Assembly (NCBI RefSeq): GCF_003026475.1
Contig: NZ_PYMC01000004.1
Coordinates: 124,001-188,000, forward strand
DNA from: Photobacterium lipolyticum
GTDB taxonomy: Bacteria > Pseudomonadota > Gammaproteobacteria > Enterobacterales > Vibrionaceae
DNA: 64,000 nucleotides
Reading direction: 5' to 3'
In this document: positions 61,324-64,000 of the stretch, piece by piece
Layout: each line of letters begins with the position of its first letter
Numbering within the stretch: the first letter of the stretch is position 1
Translations under genes and position numbers: made by a program
Notes under the pieces: model-generated
What the model was told of the DNA's origin: nothing
What the model saw: only the letters and a program-made list of their open reading frames with translations
The model's database searches: none

Positions 61324-63417
61324 TTAGCCACCAACTGAACTACCGGCTGGTTCTTGCTCAAACGTGTTGAGCTCCGATTTTACAGGCTCGCCTTTGGTTC
61401 CAGACATCAGCTCAAAGTCTGGCGTGAAGTGTACTAACATGGTTTTCAACTGTTCAAAAGGCTGACTGTTCCCTTTTAACTTCGCTTTGCCGGATTTAAT
61501 CTGTTCGTCGAGGGTAACCGCCCCCATCATCACCTGTTCAAGGTCGGTACGATTAATCGTAATAGTGAGATCCGGCTCTTTAGCCAGGTAACCTTTGATA
61601 TTCGTCAGCGTTGCGTTACTCAGCTCTAGGGCATATTTCTCGTCATTATCTGGTGTGACCAGGTTGATAACAAAGTTAATGCCTTCAGCTTTTTTACTGT
61701 CGAGGCGAACCGCAAGGAAATCCAGCCACAAGCTGGTAGACATGGCTCGTATTACATCCGGCCCAGATGTCTTCGGAGAAGCACCGGTAGGAATTCCGCT
61801 TCGTAGTTCATAAGCCGCGGCAAGAAAACTGTTCCGCACACTCGGGCTTTCCTGCTGATAACCTATCTGTTCAAAGACATCTGCTAACAAATCCTTGCCC
61901 TGCTGGTTATCAGGTTCACCATAGACCAGTTTGTTCAGGATCTCTGATGCCTGCAGGTATTCGCCTTTATCAAAAAGCTCCTGGCCTTTCTTGATGATGT
62001 TATCGCCACCGCCCATCATCTCGACATAAAGCGGCGCTGAATCACGAGGAGAAAGCGGGATCAAAGTGGCAGGATTGCCATCCCAATACCCCAGATAACG
62101 ATTGATTACTGCCCGGCTGTTATGCTGCTCTGAGCCATGATAACTATGGGCAGTCCACTGCTGTTGTAAACTCTTCGGCGGCTTATATTGATTATGTACC
62201 TCATTAATCGTCACCCCCTGGTTCGCCAGATGCAGTACTTCATTATTTAAATTGGCATAGATATCGCGTTGTGCCCGCATCACCTCCTGAATACGATCAT
62301 TACCCCAGCGCGGCCAGCTATGCGAAGCAAACATCACCTCGGCTTCCTGACCAAACATATAGAGGGCCTTGTTTATCTGCTTTGACCACTCCAGAGCATC
62401 GCGGATCAGAGCACCACGGAGAGTATAAATATTATGTACCGTACCGGTAATATTTTCTGCCGCCCAGAATGTTTTCAAATCAGGGAAATAGGTATTCATT
62501 TCAGCAGGTGCTTCCGTTCCCGGTGTGTTCTGAAATATCATTTTCACACCGTCAACGGTCAGCTCTTCGATATCTTTCTCTATAGTCACTGTTGGCGGGA
62601 TCAGACCCGTATTCCCTGCGGCGGTATTTTTACCAATCGATTGATCAACATGGCCAAACGGGCTGCGTGGTAGTAACACACCATATTGGAAGAACAACCG
62701 ACGATTCATTGCATTGCCAGCGTAGACGTTTTCAGAGACGGCGTGATCCATAAAGCCGGCAGGCGCAATAATTTTAATCTTACCGGCTTTAAGATCTGCT
62801 TCGTTAACCACACCACGTGCGCCACCGAAGTGGTCGGCATGTGAATGTGAATAGACGACTGCAACAACCGGACGTTCACCAAGTTGATCATTAATAAACT
62901 GAAGTGCGGCGGCGGCGGTTTCTTTTGCCGTCAAAGGATCAAAGATGATCCAGCCATTATCACTTTTAATAAAACTAATATTGGCCAGATCAAAACCGCG
63001 AACCTGATAAATTTTATCCGGTACAACTTCATAAAGACCATAAGCCATATTCAGTACAGCCTGACGCTGAAGTGACGGATGAATACTGTCGAACGCTTTA
63101 TCTTGCAGCAACCACTCGTAGCTTGCCATATCCCAGGCAACATGACCGGCTTCTGCCTTTATTTGCTTATAGCCAGGAGCGGCAACAAAACCGCGCTTTG
63201 CTTCCTCAAAGTCACGTCTATCATCAAACGGTAAACTATCGCGTTGTTTTTGCTGGACATCAATCGTATACGTTGAGGGGAGTTTGCCTTTAGGGTGAAA
63301 ATGCTTACCTTCGGCGGCTCCCGGATCGGACAATACACCGCCACCACCCGCAGCATTGGCAACGCCGCCAAGCAGCACGCAGGGTAATACAACCGCCAAT
63401 ATTCCTTTATTTCTCAT
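61324..63417 (-). CDS. exported alkylsulfatase-like metallo-hydrolase (SdsA1/BDS1 type)
   Basis: The 697-residue protein has a signal peptide (cleavage near ANA, residue 22), a metallo-beta-lactamase domain with HSHADH (191-196) and FASHSWPRWG, a dimerisation/helical domain with PLYVEMMGGGDNIIKKG, and a C-terminal SCP2-like domain (LWLDFLAVRLDSKKAEG onwards). This three-part plan is that of linear alkylsulfatases that cleave sulfate esters such as SDS. It is exported, probably periplasmic. AAAGG lies before the ATG. It is the last gene before kdgK but separated by a stem-loop. Confidence 0.92.
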   Translation of the reverse strand: MRNKGILAVVLPCVLLGGVANAAGGGGVLSDPGAAEGKHFHPKGKLPSTYTIDVQQKQRDSLPFDDRRDFEEAKRGFVAAPGYKQIKAEAGHVAWDMASYEWLLQDKAFDSIHPSLQRQAVLNMAYGLYEVVPDKIYQVRGFDLANISFIKSDNGWIIFDPLTAKETAAAALQFINDQLGERPVVAVVYSHSHADHFGGARGVVNEADLKAGKIKIIAPAGFMDHAVSENVYAGNAMNRRLFFQYGVLLPRSPFGHVDQSIGKNTAAGNTGLIPPTVTIEKDIEELTVDGVKMIFQNTPGTEAPAEMNTYFPDLKTFWAAENITGTVHNIYTLRGALIRDALEWSKQINKALYMFGQEAEVMFASHSWPRWGNDRIQEVMRAQRDIYANLNNEVLHLANQGVTINEVHNQYKPPKSLQQQWTAHSYHGSEQHNSRAVINRYLGYWDGNPATLIPLSPRDSAPLYVEMMGGGDNIIKKGQELFDKGEYLQASEILNKLVYGEPDNQQGKDLLADVFEQIGYQQESPSVRNSFLAAAYELRSGIPTGASPKTSGPDVIRAMSTSLWLDFLAVRLDSKKAEGINFVINLVTPDNDEKYALELSNATLTNIKGYLAKEPDLTITINRTDLEQVMMGAVTLDEQIKSGKAKLKGNSQPFEQLKTMLVHFTPDFELMSGTKGEPVKSELNTFEQEPAGSSVGG

Positions 63418-63599
63418 TTTGTCACCTTTCTCTTATAGGTGTTGACTTATGGTTTTAGTCCACAGCCTGGTGCCGAGGACAATTTCCAGTATAGAAGGCA
63501 ACCAAGATGTTGGATAAGCAGCACCTGAGAATGAGAAAAATTAAGCAACAGTGCGTGAGGCGACTTACTAATACTTGAGCGACAGCCCTTAAATACAAA
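63418..63599. other. intergenic region upstream of the alkylsulfatase
   Basis: About 180 bases with no gene; the alkylsulfatase promoter should be here. Confidence 0.5.
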
Positions 63600-63624
63600 A
63601 GCCAGCATTCCGCTGGCTTTTTTT
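63600..63624. terminator. terminator after the zinc-ribbon gene
   Basis: GCCAGC-ATTCC-GCTGGC flanked by an A-run and a T-run. On the minus strand it follows the zinc-ribbon stop and ends TTTTGTATTT. Confidence 0.75.
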
Positions 63625-63636
63625 GTTTCAAGTGAA

Positions 63637-63843
63637 TTATGAAAAGTCTAATTCAATGGCCGTACACCCTTTAACGCAGGCAATCCCCGGCTTGTCGCTG
63701 GTCTCCGGCGGCACCAGACGTAATGGCTGGCCACATTCAGGGCATAGCACGGTCTTACCCTGCATTACACGCTTAATGACCGCACGCTGATCGCCAAAAG
63801 ATTTCTTAGTCTGTTTGTTTAATTCGGAAAAATTAAGCTTCAT
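63637..63843 (-). CDS. small zinc-ribbon protein
   Basis: The 68-residue protein has a CPEC motif (residues about 34-37) and a later CVKGC, likely a four-Cys zinc site. The N-terminal part is basic and helical. It resembles small conserved Vibrionaceae proteins of unknown function. The short spacing to the window edge hides its neighbours. Confidence 0.72.
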   Translation of the reverse strand: MKLNFSELNKQTKKSFGDQRAVIKRVMQGKTVLCPECGQPLRLVPPETSDKPGIACVKGCTAIELDFS

Positions 63844-63956
63844 AATTTTCGCTTTACCGTTTTACTTCAGACAGATCCCCCTAGGAATACAGCCTCCAGC
63901 GAGCAAACGTTGAATACTGTGTATATATGAGGAAATCCGGATATATCACATCATAG

Positions 63957-64000
63957 TTACAGTTCGAAATCACCCAGTTCAGCGGTATCAACCTGACGCT
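63957..64000 (-). CDS. possible C-terminal end of a minus-strand gene cut by the window edge
   Basis: The last 44 bases read RQVDTAELGDFEL and stop (TTA at 63957-63959) in one minus-strand frame. The length is too short to identify a family or be sure it is coding. Confidence 0.35.
   Translation of the reverse strand, partial: RQVDTAELGDFEL

Noticed and set aside
1..64000. CRISPR array
   Set aside because: No series of regularly spaced direct repeats with unique spacers was seen; the only repeats are short tandem units and MITE-like elements.

Overview
The window looks like chromosomal DNA of a marine gammaproteobacterium of the Vibrionaceae, most likely Photobacterium or a close relative. 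This rests on AT-rich intergenic DNA, Vibrio-type protein families (GlpT, YdiJ, YggN, DUF2947, KdgK), short Vibrio-style inverted-repeat elements and integron-type attC sites. The genus is an inference from general character, not from a marker gene.

Positions 1-29400 hold a type VI secretion system (T6SS). On the minus strand, in transcription order, are tssA, hcp, tssB, tssC, a second tssC-like gene, tssE, tssF, tssG, tssH(clpV), two unrecognised genes, a four-gene non-structural module (ATP-grasp ligase, sensor-MFS fusion, two periplasmic binding proteins), an FHA gene, tssJ, tssK, tssL and tssM, which runs off the left edge. A 747-bp AT-rich region separates these from a plus-strand tip operon: vgrG, a DUF6931-like gene and PAAR. 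Hairpins after hcp and after tssC, and a terminator-like hairpin after the first unknown gene, suggest that the long operon is divided into expression tiers. No T6SS kinase, phosphatase or sigma54 activator lies inside the window.

Positions 29400-36000 carry housekeeping-type genes: a YggN-like protein, a NYN nuclease-like protein, a cation-efflux-family protein divergent from a LysR regulator, and the large FAD/Fe-S dehydrogenase YdiJ. Positions 36100-41400 form an accessory patch. Two decayed integrase N-terminal fragments bracket it. Inside is a minus-strand row of three small genes separated by attC-like sites, i.e. an integron cassette array without an integrase, bounded by a broken 5'-nucleotidase gene; a plus-strand glpT follows.

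Positions 41400-57400 are mixed: a degenerate EAL-HDOD protein divergent from a GGDEF diguanylate cyclase, an apparently exported NUDIX-PAP2 fusion, pirin, small Vibrionaceae-type proteins, an NmrA / NhaC antiporter / AraC group followed by a broken SnoaL-like gene, an ACT protein, an orphan DNA methyltransferase, a full MITE-like element and an EamA exporter. Positions 57500-64000 hold a small RRM protein, a bacterial Thg1-like 3'-5' polymerase, a two-gene unknown operon, a Cys-Gly-Leu tRNA operon with a clear promoter, kdgK, an exported alkylsulfatase and a zinc-ribbon protein.

The most interesting items are the sensing/ligase module inside the T6SS locus, the attC array without an integrase, and the bacterial Thg1 homologue.
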